Assembly (NCBI GenBank): GCA_017857595.1
Contig: JAFMCU010000012.1
Span: forward strand, 1-36,202
Reading direction: 5' to 3'
Source of the DNA: Thermoprotei archaeon
Lineage (GTDB): Archaea; Thermoproteota; Thermoprotei; Gearchaeales; Gearchaeaceae
Length of the DNA stretch: 36,202 bases
Below, piece by piece: positions 26,001-34,804 of this stretch (positions are counted from its first letter, which is position 1; each line of letters opens with the position of its first letter). The translations under genes and the position numbers were made by a program. Below the pieces are notes generated by a model that was not told the DNA's origin, ran no database searches, and saw only the letters and a list, made by a program, of their open reading frames with translations.

Positions 26001-26215
26001 ATTTAAATGTATTGGATAGGATAGAAGTATACATTGCTGTTCCTACTGAGCAGGAAGTTAGCATAATAAATATAAATTTAAATTATATAAAAGAGGAGAC
26101 ATTAGCGGAACGAATCGAAATAGTAGCTAGAGAAAAAATAAAAGGAGAATTAGTAAGAGAATGGGAAATAGAAGATGAAAATTATATTATCGGTATAAAT
26201 AAAGCAAATAAATAA
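23048..26215 (+). CDS. ileS: isoleucyl-tRNA synthetase
   Basis: A 1055-residue class I synthetase. The HIGH-equivalent is HVGT (56-59) after GPPYVTNPI. The KMSKS loop reads AMHKS (599-603) in GRAMHKSLGN. The editing domain (about 190-400) contains WTTTPWTLPSNVAVAV. Zinc knuckles are CPRC (183-186), HCWRC in the middle and the pair ICSNC/KCNKC before the catalytic half ends. The anticodon-binding domain and long C-terminal extension fit the archaeal/eukaryal type, which is generally less sensitive to mupirocin. It is the largest gene in the window, with no frameshift. Confidence 0.98.
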   Translation: MSIKLIENKYDHEKVEKEIIQFWEENNIYEKSKKKNEGRPKFYFLDGPPYVTNPIHVGTAWNKIIKDVFLRYYRMNGYDVWDIPGYDMHGLPIEVQVEQLLKFKTKKDVLSFGVDNFISKCRNFALENLKVQENQFINLGIWMDWQNPYMTIRNEYIEGVWYFVKKAAEKNLLYKGEKIVHWCPRCETVLANIEVTEEYREKQDPSIYVKFKLTDSNSSLLIWTTTPWTLPSNVAVAVHPSEKYVYVKDDIGNELIFAFKRVPELEKETGRKFTIIKEVLGKELEGLTYEHPLSNLIPFQAKVKHRVILSEEYVTMLEGTGCVHIAPGHGKEDFELGKLYGLPMISPVDSSGKYTDEIPIYEGKYVFEANEDIVEDLKKVNALYFNTKIIHRYPHCWRCKTPLILRLSEQWFLDVPRIKDILIEKAKTIQWFPIDALENRVIPWLKNIHEWALSRQRFWGIPLPIWICSNCENVIVIGSLNELISNAMNIPPTAQMDLHKPWIDNVNLKCNKCGGIAKRIPDVLDVWVDSGAASWASLNYPQTKDLFDRLFPSDLVIEGPDQVRAWFYSSLVASVITFDRIPFKRVIIHGWSLDETGRAMHKSLGNVIYPEEIAQKFGRDALRVYELMNTTWEDLKFSVNSLKEIYRIINIVWNTFYFASLYMSVDNFDPNIEVKDEEFEAEDKWILERLEELKFFVNKSFEKAESFEALRNLIYFLIEDVSRWYIRLIRRRVWLEENLRTKIIAYYTLFTVLGEWLTMFSVFAPFMSEYIYQRIFRAKFNEESIHLRDWPKVRSYDLKILEDMKVAREVVSTTLSIRMKRGYKLRKPLYQLVLIPSNEFVKEAIIKFNNIIREQVNVKNLRIEKGDDFRKKAVEIKPKINFEVAGPKLRDKIKELTKYLDKLNIDEVIESFNNNGFYELETPGGKIVVTKEMLSFEEKLKGEFEYAKTDSFEIFADFTTSPELESEMLVREIVRRIQIMRKLLNLNVLDRIEVYIAVPTEQEVSIININLNYIKEETLAERIEIVAREKIKGELVREWEIEDENYIIGINKANK

Positions 26216-26238
26216 ATTTCATTCTAACAATTTATTCA

Positions 26239-27129
26239 ATGCAAAATATGTATGCAGCTGTAATTGATAATAACACAACTCCATCATATACAAGCTTAAG
26301 TTTGTTAAGAGAATTAAAGAGAAGAAATCATCATGCTTTCTATTTAACAATTGATAAATTTGCTTGTAATATAAAAGAAGGAAAAATAGAAGTTAATTAT
26401 CAAGGGAAGAGCATCGATAAAATTGATTTCTTCCTTTTAAGGACAATAGGAAATTCAATAAATTTTGACAAAATGGAATATAGAATTAATATTTTAAAAT
26501 GTATAGAAGCTTCGAATAAATTAATAATTAATCCTATTGATGCTTACTTAAAGGCAAGAAATAAATTCACGTGTTTAAGTATGCTGGCAGCGAAAGGATA
26601 TAAAGTTCCTGAAACTTTTGTTACAGAAAGTGAATTTTTAGCTTATGAATTTATAAAGAAGGTAGGGAAATGTGTTTTAAAGCCTATGATAGGTTCTCGA
26701 GGCATAGGTTCAATATTAATAGACGATGCTGACATTGGGTTTAGAAAGATTCAAGATCTTAAAGAAAAAGGTTATTCTTTGTATTTACAGAGATATGTTA
26801 ATAAGCCTAACAGAGATATAAGAGTGATAGTAGCTGGTGACGAGGTTATAGGCGGTATGGTAAGAGAATCGAATTATTGGAAAACGAATGTGTACCAAGG
26901 AGCAGAAGCCAAGGCTGCTAAGCTACCTAAAGAGGTGGAAGAGTTGTCCTTAAGAGTTACAAAAGATTTGGGATTAATTTATAGTGGAGTAGATGTAGCA
27001 GAAGAAAATGGCGAATTTTACATTCTAGAAGTTAATTCAGCTCCATTATGGCATGGTTTTCAATCATCAACTGGAATAAATCCAGCAGTAAAAATCATAG
27101 ACGTGGTAGAAAATATTCTAAAGAAATAA
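26239..27129 (+). CDS. RimK-like ATP-grasp ligase
   Basis: A 296-residue ATP-grasp enzyme of the RimK/LysX/MptN group. ATP-binding residues are in CVLKPMIGSRGIGSILI (about 149-165) and the metal-binding C-terminal motif is FYILEVNSAP. RimK-family enzymes join an amino acid, often glutamate, to a carboxylate or amine; known archaeal members are LysX/ArgX (lysine/arginine synthesis with LysW), MptN and CofF (cofactor tails). The C-terminal LWHGFQSSTGINPA resembles the RimK/MptN/CofF side more than LysX, and no lys genes are near, so the substrate stays open. It follows ileS by 23 nt. Confidence 0.85.
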   Translation: MQNMYAAVIDNNTTPSYTSLSLLRELKRRNHHAFYLTIDKFACNIKEGKIEVNYQGKSIDKIDFFLLRTIGNSINFDKMEYRINILKCIEASNKLIINPIDAYLKARNKFTCLSMLAAKGYKVPETFVTESEFLAYEFIKKVGKCVLKPMIGSRGIGSILIDDADIGFRKIQDLKEKGYSLYLQRYVNKPNRDIRVIVAGDEVIGGMVRESNYWKTNVYQGAEAKAAKLPKEVEELSLRVTKDLGLIYSGVDVAEENGEFYILEVNSAPLWHGFQSSTGINPAVKIIDVVENILKK

Positions 27130-27180
27130 TTTCTTATGGAAAAATAAATAATAAAAAAAGATTTTTCATGGAATAATACC

Positions 27181-27190
27181 TTTTAAATAA
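27181..27190 (+). promoter_or_regulatory. TATA element of the small membrane-protein gene
   Basis: TTTTAAATAA is centred 27 nt before ATG 27213, a near-ideal TATA box for a leaderless transcript. Confidence 0.55.
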
Positions 27191-27212
27191 ATATTTTAGA
27201 AGTTTTAGCAAC

Positions 27213-27530
27213 ATGATAAATAACGTATATCTAGTAAATGTAATGGTATGGCTAGCAATATTTTCTATTGTAGCTGTTGTTGTACAGAAAAAGATAGGCG
27301 TACTAGGGTTCACAATAGGTGTTGGAGGAGCCTTAATGGTACTTTTTGCTTCTATTCAAGATGCCTATAACTTAGGTCCAACTTTTCTTACAGTATTTCC
27401 ATTTAATTCCTTTGAAACTGCAGCAGTTTATATTTCACCAGCACTAACAACCTTTGCCTTTGCTGTAATTAGTTTCACGGTAACATTCTTAATGGAAAGA
27501 GCTTTCTACAAACCAGTAAGAACAGTCTAA
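27213..27530 (+). CDS. small three-helix membrane protein of unknown function
   Basis: A 105-residue hydrophobic protein with three likely membrane helices (about residues 5-24, 29-47 and 70-94) and a short basic C-terminus ([12 protein letters not shown]). The segment between helices 2 and 3 ([21 protein letters not shown]) should be a loop outside the membrane or at its surface. There is no Cys or His cluster for a cofactor. It has its own strong promoter and is followed by a long T tract, so it is a single-gene unit and probably well expressed. It could be a small subunit of a respiratory or transport complex; I do not recognise the family. Confidence 0.75.
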   Translation: MINNVYLVNVMVWLAIFSIVAVVVQKKIGVLGFTIGVGGALMVLFASIQDAYNLGPTFLTVFPFNSFETAAVYISPALTTFAFAVISFTVTFLMERAFYKPVRTV

Positions 27531-27534
27531 ATTT

Positions 27535-27559
27535 ATTTATTTTTTATATTTTTTTATTT
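27535..27559 (+). promoter_or_regulatory. combined poly-T terminator and ahcY TATA element
   Basis: A T-rich tract right after the small membrane-protein gene includes TTTATATTTTTTT. The TATA part (about 27543-27550) is 25 nt before the ahcY ATG at 27571, and the T runs can terminate the upstream transcript, so one short spacer seems to serve both jobs. Confidence 0.5.
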
Positions 27560-27570
27560 ATTCTAAGTAT

Positions 27571-28812
27571 ATGCCTTATAAAGTAAAGGATATTAGTTTA
27601 TCCAAAAGGGGGATATTAGATATAGAATGGGCATCTAATCACATGCCTGTTCTATCTTTAATTAGAGAAGATTTTAAATCAAGAAAGCCTCTTGAAGGTG
27701 TGAAAGTAAGTGCTTGTTTACATATAACTAAAGAGACTGCTGTGTTGTTGCTAACCTTAAAAGCCGCTGGTGCTGAAGTATATGCTTCTCCATCAAATCC
27801 ATTAAGTACGCAGGATCATGTTGCAGCTGCCTTAGCTGAAAGTGGAATTAATATATTTGCATGGAGAAATCAAACAGAGGAAGAATATTACTGGTGCATA
27901 AGTCAAATATTAAATAGTAATCCTTCAATAACGATAGATGATGGAGCAGATTTAACTGTTGAGGCACATAAAAGGAATATTAGAGTTTTAGGCGGTACTG
28001 AAGAAACAACTACAGGCGTTGTAAGGCTTAAATCTTTAGAAGCAAGCTCCCAACTTAAATATCCCATAATAAGTGTAAATGATGCAAATACAAAGTATCT
28101 ATTTGATAATAGATATGGAACAGGACAAAGTACGTTAGATGGAATATTAAGGGCAACATCTGTATTAATTGCTGGTAAAAATTTCGTAGTAGTAGGTTAT
28201 GGGTGGGTAGGAAGAGGAATAGCCTTAAGAGCTAAAGGAATGGGTGCTAATGTAATTGTTGTAGAGGTTGATCCAATAAGAGCACTTGAAGCAGCGATGG
28301 ATGGCTTTGCAGTTATGAATTTAGAAAATGCATCTAAAATAGGGGATATATTTGTTACTGCGACAGGCAATTATCATGTAATTAGGAAAGAGCACATGTT
28401 ATTGATGAAAAATGGAGCTATTTTGGCAAACGCCGGCCATTTCAACGTTGAAATCTCGTTGGAAGACCTAAATGATATTACTGTTTCAAAGGAAACAATC
28501 AGGGAATATGTTGTAAGACACAAATTAGTCAATGGAAAAAATGTTTATCTATTAGCTGAAGGTAGATTAGTAAATCTAGTATGTGCAGAAGGTCATCCCA
28601 GCGAAGTCATGGATATGTCTTTTTCATTACAAGCGCTTAGTGTTGAGTATTTATATTATAATTCTAAGAATCTACCAATTAAGGTTTTACGAGTTCCTTC
28701 AGAAATTGATAGAAAAGTAGCTTCCCTAAAGTTAGAAAGTATGGGAATTAAAATAGATAAGCTTACTTATGAACAAGAAAAATATTTAAAGAGCTGGGAA
28801 TATGGTACTTAA
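27571..28812 (+). CDS. ahcY: adenosylhomocysteinase
   Basis: A 413-residue enzyme that splits S-adenosylhomocysteine into homocysteine and adenosine (or inosylhomocysteine analogues in some archaea), clearing the product inhibitor of methyltransferases. The catalytic set is visible: His51 in ACLHIT, Asp124 in DDGAD, Glu144/Glu145 in GGTEETTTG, and Lys175 and Asp179 in NTKYLFDN. The NAD-binding Rossmann motif GYGWVGRG lies at 209-216. [13 protein letters not shown] is the family signature. It ends in a TTAA shared with the convergent gatE stop. Confidence 0.97.
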   Translation: MPYKVKDISLSKRGILDIEWASNHMPVLSLIREDFKSRKPLEGVKVSACLHITKETAVLLLTLKAAGAEVYASPSNPLSTQDHVAAALAESGINIFAWRNQTEEEYYWCISQILNSNPSITIDDGADLTVEAHKRNIRVLGGTEETTTGVVRLKSLEASSQLKYPIISVNDANTKYLFDNRYGTGQSTLDGILRATSVLIAGKNFVVVGYGWVGRGIALRAKGMGANVIVVEVDPIRALEAAMDGFAVMNLENASKIGDIFVTATGNYHVIRKEHMLLMKNGAILANAGHFNVEISLEDLNDITVSKETIREYVVRHKLVNGKNVYLLAEGRLVNLVCAEGHPSEVMDMSFSLQALSVEYLYYNSKNLPIKVLRVPSEIDRKVASLKLESMGIKIDKLTYEQEKYLKSWEYGT

Positions 28813-30701
28813 TTAATATAATTCTTTAATTTTTCTTTTATTATATTATAAGCTTCATTAGAGCTTATTTTTCCTCTATATTTACTCATTAAAATTTTCA
28901 TTGTATAATCTACGGCTTTTTCTTTTTTATCTAAAATATTTTTTAGATTCTCATTGATTAAATTATCTATTATCTTATCTGCTTCTTCTCTTGATAGCAA
29001 AGCAAGATCATATTTTTTAACAATATCTTCAACATTGAGATGTGGTTCCTTGGCTAAATAGCTTATTAGGGTTTCAATATTTTCTTTTGCAATGACATTT
29101 TCTTTTAATAATTTAAATATTTCAATAAATTTTTCCTCTGTAATCATTTCTATATTTATACCCGATCTTTTAAGATACTTCATAGTTTCTGTCAGTGTAG
29201 TTGCTATAACTGTTGGTTTAATTTGTAATTGACAAATTCTCTCAAAAAGGTCTTCCATTTGAGTATCAATAAGTTCTTGAGCTAATTGGTCACTCAGCTC
29301 ATATTTACTCTTTAAGTATTTTACTCTATCTTCTATTTTTTCAGGTAATTTCTTTCTTATTTCTTCAATAAATTCTTTTGTAACAACAAAAGGCGGTATA
29401 TCTGTTTCAGGATACATTCTAGCTGAGCCTGGTCTAGGTCTAGAATACTTTGTTGTTCCATCTTGTTGTGCATTTCTTGTTTCTTCAGGAACACCAATAA
29501 ATGCATATTTAATTCTTTCTATGACCTTTTCCATAGCTTCTTTACATTCGTTCTCGTGACCTGTTATTATAATAAATGCATCCTGTTCCGGGTTCAATTC
29601 AGCATACTTATATATTTCAAATACTTCCTCTTTTGTAATTCCATAATTTGGCAATTCATCACTGTGTAATAAACCTTCTAATGTAGTCCAATTTCTAACA
29701 TAATCAGCTAGTTCTGAGGCAAATCTTCTGTTAGGCTGTATTTGAAATCCTAGAAATCCCTTCATTTTATGTAACTTTTGTAAATATATTCTTTCACCTT
29801 TTTTCAAAGATTTCTGAATTAAGTTACTATTCGAATTTCTAAGTAAATCTGTTATATCCAATAAATTTAAATCAGGTTTTGGAATATTATTAGCGTTTAA
29901 TTTATCTTTCAATTCAAGAAGTTTAAGTTGCCTTTCAACCTCATATTCTATTACTTTAGGTATAAGCCCCAATTCTTGTACTCCTTTAATTTCAATCTTT
30001 GCACCTTTTGATATAGAAATATTAATATCTTGTCTTATTGTACCCAGTCCTCTTTTTACTCTACCTGTGTTTCTAAGAATCATACCTATTTTATAGGCAA
30101 TTTTTTTAGCTTGTTCAGGGTCATTAATGTAGGAAGTTGTAGCTATTTCTATCAATGGAATTCCCTGTCTATCCAATCTATATACAACTTCGTTTCTTGT
30201 TTCAGAAATTTTTCTTGAAGCATCTTCTTCTAATGTGATTGTCTCAATTCCAAATTTTTCGCCTTCGAAATCGATATAACCACCTAAAGCTATAATAGCT
30301 GTTCTTTGGAATCCTGTAATATTACTTCCATCGATCACTTCTTTCCTCATAACGTGAATTTCATCCAAGATATTGCTATTTAAAAGCATAGCTACAATAA
30401 TTGCTATTTCTACAGCTTCTTTGTTTATACTATGAGGTGGTTCTTCATCCAATTCTACAAGGCAGGTAGAATTTTTTGTTATTTCGTAAATATATGTTCT
30501 ATTATGTTTAAATTCCATTATAGCGGCAGGATCTATTTCCCCTAATTCACTTTTTGTCGGCCTTAATTTTCTCCTAATTCTATTTATAATTTCTTCTTCT
30601 AGTTGAGTTAAGCAAGAACAAAATAGCTTATTTTTAGTATCCAATTGTTGGTGAATTTCAAGTCCAACTCTCAGTCCTAAAGATTTATAATCGTATTTCA
30701 T
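28809..30701 (-). CDS. gatE: glutamyl-tRNA(Gln) amidotransferase subunit E
   Basis: A 630-residue archaea-specific kinase/amidotransferase subunit that activates Glu-tRNA(Gln) with ATP and converts it to Gln-tRNA(Gln), using ammonia from Gat[10 protein letters not shown] near the N-terminus and [12 protein letters not shown] in the middle are GatB/GatE signatures. The region about 280-410 is the AspRS-like insertion that separates GatE from GatB. The C-terminal 150 residues form the helical/YqeY-like tail that binds tRNA. It overlaps gatD by 4 nt. Confidence 0.97.
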   Translation of the reverse strand: MKYDYKSLGLRVGLEIHQQLDTKNKLFCSCLTQLEEEIINRIRRKLRPTKSELGEIDPAAIMEFKHNRTYIYEITKNSTCLVELDEEPPHSINKEAVEIAIIVAMLLNSNILDEIHVMRKEVIDGSNITGFQRTAIIALGGYIDFEGEKFGIETITLEEDASRKISETRNEVVYRLDRQGIPLIEIATTSYINDPEQAKKIAYKIGMILRNTGRVKRGLGTIRQDINISISKGAKIEIKGVQELGLIPKVIEYEVERQLKLLELKDKLNANNIPKPDLNLLDITDLLRNSNSNLIQKSLKKGERIYLQKLHKMKGFLGFQIQPNRRFASELADYVRNWTTLEGLLHSDELPNYGITKEEVFEIYKYAELNPEQDAFIIITGHENECKEAMEKVIERIKYAFIGVPEETRNAQQDGTTKYSRPRPGSARMYPETDIPPFVVTKEFIEEIRKKLPEKIEDRVKYLKSKYELSDQLAQELIDTQMEDLFERICQLQIKPTVIATTLTETMKYLKRSGINIEMITEEKFIEIFKLLKENVIAKENIETLISYLAKEPHLNVEDIVKKYDLALLSREEADKIIDNLINENLKNILDKKEKAVDYTMKILMSKYRGKISSNEAYNIIKEKLKNYIN

Positions 30702-32023
30702 TCCATATATTCGAGTCTTTCACTAATTTCTCCTGCAATATTAGTTAAAAACACTTTTTTGGCTACTTCTAAATCTCTATAATTTCCTAAAACCCACATC
30801 ATTTTAACAAGCGCTGTCTCAGGCAACATATCTTCACATCCCAATGCTCCACTTTTAATTAGCAATCTGCCTGTTTCATATACATGCATATTTATCCTAC
30901 CGTATAAACATTGTGAAGATATTGCAACCATAACACCCTTATCTGTAGCATATTTTATTGCATCTATTATTGAATGTGGAACATGCCCCAATCCTGTCCC
31001 TTCGAATAAAATCCCTTTGTAACCTTTATCAGTAAGATAAGTAATTATATCGCTCATTTCAGCTGGCATTGAAGCAAAAGTTTTAAGAAGAAAAACTTTA
31101 TTTTCAAAATTATCCATTAAACTAATTTCTCTTGAGTCATCTCTCTTTAATAACTCACTTACATCTTCATACTGTATTTCCCCTCTATGTATTCTAGCAA
31201 CTATTTTTGAGTTTATAGTTTTAAAAGCATCTCTTCTACTAGTATGCATTTTTCTAACTCTAGTCCCTTTATGAACAACGCAATATTCATCACTTATATC
31301 ACCATGCATTAAAACAAAAACACCACTGTATTCACTTTTTATTGCAAAATGATGTGCTGAGTATAAATTTAATGCAGCGTCTGAAGAAGGTCTATCTAAG
31401 CTTCTTTGTGCACCTACCAATATTACAGGGTGTGGTAAGTTTCTTAATGAAAAACTTAAAGCTGCAGCAGTATAACCCATTGTATCTGTTCCATGGGTAA
31501 TAATTATCCCCTTTGAGCCTGTTTTAATTTCGTTATAGATAGTTTGTGATATTTTCTTCCAATGTTCTGAATTTATATCCTCACTTAGAATTTTCATTAA
31601 TTCTATCATCCTTATATTTGTATAACTGATAGCATCAGGAATGAGATCTGTTAGATCTTCTAAATGGAATGAAGGTTTTACTGCCCCTGTTTTGTAATCA
31701 ATCCGACTCATTATAGTTCCTCCTGTTGCGATATAAGAAATTATTATTTTGTTCTTTTGTTCTTGAATTTCTTCTTTCTTAAGTGTTTGTTCTGGTTCCT
31801 TTTTATTCAATAATCTTATTTTTACATTTTCAGAAAATCTTATGCCTATATTATATCCGTTTGGGAGCTTTAATGTAAGATAGTTAGGTTCATATATTTC
31901 ATATCTTGGCATTAATCTTCCTTTATAACTTCCGTATTCAGTAATTACTTCAATTATATCGCCTATATCAATGTTATAATTTAGCAAAATATCTTTTATT
32001 TTTCCTGAGTAACCTTCAAGCAT
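30698..32023 (-). CDS. gatD: glutamyl-tRNA(Gln) amidotransferase subunit D
   Basis: A 441-residue asparaginase-like glutaminase that supplies ammonia to GatE. An N-terminal small barrel (about 1-75) and a charged linker precede the type I asparaginase domain. The catalytic threonines are Thr103 in IATGGTI and Thr179 in THGTDT, with Asp180 and a conserved Lys258 in RVRKMH. The gene starts 8 nt after the stop of the S30e gene and overlaps gatE, so S30e, GatD and GatE are made from one transcript. Confidence 0.97.
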   Translation of the reverse strand: MLEGYSGKIKDILLNYNIDIGDIIEVITEYGSYKGRLMPRYEIYEPNYLTLKLPNGYNIGIRFSENVKIRLLNKKEPEQTLKKEEIQEQKNKIIISYIATGGTIMSRIDYKTGAVKPSFHLEDLTDLIPDAISYTNIRMIELMKILSEDINSEHWKKISQTIYNEIKTGSKGIIITHGTDTMGYTAAALSFSLRNLPHPVILVGAQRSLDRPSSDAALNLYSAHHFAIKSEYSGVFVLMHGDISDEYCVVHKGTRVRKMHTSRRDAFKTINSKIVARIHRGEIQYEDVSELLKRDDSREISLMDNFENKVFLLKTFASMPAEMSDIITYLTDKGYKGILFEGTGLGHVPHSIIDAIKYATDKGVMVAISSQCLYGRINMHVYETGRLLIKSGALGCEDMLPETALVKMMWVLGNYRDLEVAKKVFLTNIAGEISERLEYME

Positions 32024-32031
32024 TAAAAAAA

Positions 32032-32214
32032 TTAAACTTGTTCTGCTGTAGTTTCAGCCTTAGATGCGGCAGAAATTTGTGGATAAATAATTCTCTTAAA
32101 ATACTTACTCCTAACATTTTGAATTGGATGTGGATTCTCTTTTGGTTTTGGAGGAATTTTAGGAGTAGCAGCTCTAACTTTACCAGCTTTTGTTAAACTT
32201 CCGTGAGATGGCAT
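32032..32214 (-). CDS. rps30e: 30S ribosomal protein S30e
   Basis: A 60-residue basic protein. The N-terminus MPSHGSLTKAGKVRAATPKI is the S30e signature (HGSLxxAGKVRxxTP). It lacks the ubiquitin-like fusion of eukaryotic FAU, as expected in archaea. The C-terminal tail (about 45-60) is Ala/Thr/Glu rich and unlike the usual short basic end, perhaps a lineage-specific extension. First gene of the S30e-gatD-gatE operon. Confidence 0.92.
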   Translation of the reverse strand: MPSHGSLTKAGKVRAATPKIPPKPKENPHPIQNVRSKYFKRIIYPQISAASKAETTAEQV

Positions 32215-32237
32215 ACTATATTATTTTATAAAAGAAG

Positions 32238-32253
32238 TAATATAAAAATAAGA
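32238..32253 (-). promoter_or_regulatory. promoter of the S30e-gatD-gatE operon
   Basis: Read on the minus strand this region contains TTTTTATATTAC, a TATA element about 28-35 nt before the S30e ATG at 32214. The divergent nop5 gene probably uses TTTAATTTG at 32258-32266 on the plus strand. Confidence 0.45.
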
Positions 32254-32291
32254 TTAGTTTAATTTGTCTTAATTGTTATATAATAACAACA

Positions 32292-33464
32292 ATGTACATA
32301 TACAGAACATTACTAGGATTCATATCCACAAAAAATAATATTGACGTTGATAAATTTTATTTGTTTAAAGATGTAAAAGACGCTATTGAAACAAACAATT
32401 CAATTGAAAGAGGAGAATTGCCTAAAAATCTAGAAGAGTTTTTATCTAATTTTACAAATGAAGAAATTTTTGTCATAGATAGGCATCTTTTTGAAATAGT
32501 CAAACATAAAGGTATGAATGTGAAGTTTATAGAATATAATGAATTAATCGCAAGATTTTTAACGAATTTAAAAGACTTTTTTATCAAAATTTATTTCCAA
32601 AAAGAACAGAATTATTACGACCATATAAGAACTCTATCTTTAGAATTAACTAGATATAGGATAAGACAAGCACAAAAATTTAGAGATAAACTGATTATTC
32701 AATCTATTGAAGCAATTGATGAAATCGATAAATCAATAAATATACTGATTGGACGTTTACAAGAATGGTATGGTCTACATTTTCCTGAACTATATAGCAA
32801 AATAGGGGACAATAAAATTTATGCCAAATTGATAGCAACTGAACCTAATAGAAATAAGATTGATTCAGAATTATTAAATCTATTAGGTTTCTCAAAAGAA
32901 AAGTCTAATCAAATAATTAGTTCTGCTAAACATTCATTAGGTGCTGATTTCCAAGAAGAAGATTTAGAAATATTAAAATCTTTTTCTCAGAAACTATTAG
33001 ATCTATTTGAACTTAGAAAGAAAATAGAAGATTATTTAGAAGACTTAATGATGCTTATCGCACCAAACATAACTTCCATAACAGGAGTAACTATAGGAGC
33101 AAGATTGATAGCTAAAGCGGGTAGTTTAGAAAAATTAGCTAGTATGCCTGCGAGTACTATTCAAGTTTTGGGTGCTGAGAAAGCTTTATTCAAACATTTA
33201 AAGTTTGGTTCAAAACCTCCTAAACATGGAATTTTATTCCAACATCCTTATGTTCATTCAGCTCCTAAATGGCAAAGAGGTAAAATAGCTAGAGCCATAG
33301 CGAATAAAATAGCGATTGCTGCAAGAGTTGATTTATATGGGCAAAAAGATTTATCAAAAGAAATAAATGAGGAATTAATGAAGAAGGTTGAATTGATAAA
33401 ATTACAAACAAAACCGCCTGTGAAAAAGAAAGTTGAAAAAATAAAGAAACATGGTCGTAGTTAA
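32292..33464 (+). CDS. nop5: box C/D RNP protein aNop5 (Nop56/58)
   Basis: A 390-residue scaffold of the archaeal C/D small RNP that guides 2'-O-methylation of rRNA and tRNA. The N-terminal domain (about 1-115) binds fibrillarin, a coiled coil (about 120-240) dimerises, and the Nop domain (about 245-365) contains GVTIGARLIAKAGSL, GAEKALFKHLK and HGILFQHP, which contact L7Ae and guide RNA. The Lys-rich C-terminal tail is typical. The next gene, fibrillarin, starts 14 nt before its end, the conserved archaeal nop5-flpA arrangement. Confidence 0.97.
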   Translation: MYIYRTLLGFISTKNNIDVDKFYLFKDVKDAIETNNSIERGELPKNLEEFLSNFTNEEIFVIDRHLFEIVKHKGMNVKFIEYNELIARFLTNLKDFFIKIYFQKEQNYYDHIRTLSLELTRYRIRQAQKFRDKLIIQSIEAIDEIDKSINILIGRLQEWYGLHFPELYSKIGDNKIYAKLIATEPNRNKIDSELLNLLGFSKEKSNQIISSAKHSLGADFQEEDLEILKSFSQKLLDLFELRKKIEDYLEDLMMLIAPNITSITGVTIGARLIAKAGSLEKLASMPASTIQVLGAEKALFKHLKFGSKPPKHGILFQHPYVHSAPKWQRGKIARAIANKIAIAARVDLYGQKDLSKEINEELMKKVELIKLQTKPPVKKKVEKIKKHGRS

Positions 33465-34143
33465 AAATCACGAAAAGTTTCAAGGAGTTTATAATGTATC
33501 AATGGAAGATGGTTCTATAGAGCTAGCTACAAAAAATCTATCAAAGGGCATAGCGGTATATGATGAAAAACTCGTACGTTATGATAATAATGAATATAGG
33601 CTATGGAATCCCTATAGAAGTAAGTTAGCTGCAGCAATTAAGAAAGGCTTGCAAGATTTACCTATCAGTTTAGGTAGTAAAGTATTATATTTAGGCTCCG
33701 CCACAGGTACAACAGTAAGTCATGTATCTGACATAATAGAAGAAAAAGGAATTGTGTATTCTGTTGAATTTTCTTCAAGAGTAATGAGAGAATTCTTGGA
33801 AAGGTGTGCTAAACACAGGAACAATGTAATTCCAATATTGGCCGATGCCAGAAAGCCTGAGGAATACCTTAATATCTTAGAAACTGTTGATGTTATTTAT
33901 TTAGATATAGCACAACCTGAGCAAGCAAAGGTTCTCATTGAGAATGCAAATCTTTATCTTAAAAAAGGAGGAAAGTGCCTATTTTTTATAAAGGCAATGA
34001 GTATAGACGCTACAGCGAAACCTGAAGATATTTTCAAAAAAGAAGAAGCATTGTTAATACAAGAAGGATTTGAAATAATAGAGGAAATAAGACTAGAGCC
34101 ATATGATAAGGATCATGAAATGATTCTTTGTAGAATGGGCTAA
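33451..34143 (+). CDS. flpA: fibrillarin-like rRNA/tRNA 2'-O-methyltransferase
   Basis: A 230-residue SAM-dependent methyltransferase, the catalytic subunit of C/D RNPs. The SAM site is YLGSATGTT (80-88); the following VYSVEFSSRVMRE and PILADARKPEEY are typical fibrillarin segments. The N-terminus with HEKFQGVYNV and ATKNLSKG matches archaeal fibrillarin. Its ATG lies inside nop5, so synthesis of the two partners is coupled. It needs L7Ae and guide RNAs encoded elsewhere. Confidence 0.97.
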   Translation: MVVVKNHEKFQGVYNVSMEDGSIELATKNLSKGIAVYDEKLVRYDNNEYRLWNPYRSKLAAAIKKGLQDLPISLGSKVLYLGSATGTTVSHVSDIIEEKGIVYSVEFSSRVMREFLERCAKHRNNVIPILADARKPEEYLNILETVDVIYLDIAQPEQAKVLIENANLYLKKGGKCLFFIKAMSIDATAKPEDIFKKEEALLIQEGFEIIEEIRLEPYDKDHEMILCRMG

Positions 34144-34754
34144 ATAAACTTTCTTAAGGTAGCCCAAGTCTTTCTAAAATCTTCGCTATTTATGATTTCT
34201 TTATGTTTCTTTATAAATTCAATAGTCCTTTGGTCGCTAGGATAACCTGAACCGAAATATCCATATTTTTTATGTAATTCTTTAATTTCTCTATCTCTGA
34301 TTACTTTAGCAACAATAGAGGCTGCAGATACTTCTATGTATTTTTCATCAGCTTTTATTTCACAAAAAATGCGAGGCTTAGATTTTATTTTTTCCTCAAT
34401 TATCTTTGCAAACTTTTCTGGATTATTTATTGGCGAATCTATATAAACTACATCGCTTTGAATATTATCAATAATCTTAGCAATATAATTTGCTTCTAAT
34501 CCTGTTATTTTTAAACCCGTGTTTATTGATTCATCGATTTCTTTAGGGGTAACCTTAATTATTTCATAATGCTCACAAAGTTTCAATATTAAAGGATATA
34601 ATCTTTCTCTTTTATAAGGAGAGACCTTTTTTGAATCCCTAACATTCAATTCTTTTAAATAGACTAAATTATCTTTTTTAAACGATAATCCAGCTATAAT
34701 CATCGGTCCAATCAATGGCCCTCTTCCTGCTTCATCTATTCCTAAGGTTATCAT
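34140..34754 (-). CDS. rnhB: ribonuclease HII
   Basis: A 204-residue endonuclease that cleaves RNA in RNA/DNA hybrids and at single ribonucleotides in DNA. The four acidic active-site residues are Asp7 and Glu8 in GIDEAGRG, Asp106 in VYIDSP and Asp136 in KADEKY. SAASIVAKVIRDR is the usual signature. Its stop codon overlaps the flpA stop by 4 nt in convergent orientation, and it is divergent from trm1 over 50 nt. Confidence 0.96.
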   Translation of the reverse strand: MITLGIDEAGRGPLIGPMIIAGLSFKKDNLVYLKELNVRDSKKVSPYKRERLYPLILKLCEHYEIIKVTPKEIDESINTGLKITGLEANYIAKIIDNIQSDVVYIDSPINNPEKFAKIIEEKIKSKPRIFCEIKADEKYIEVSAASIVAKVIRDREIKELHKKYGYFGSGYPSDQRTIEFIKKHKEIINSEDFRKTWATLRKFI

Positions 34755-34804
34755 ACAAACTTTTTCTTAAATTAAGAGGTTTTTATAATTAATAATTATA
34801 TTCA

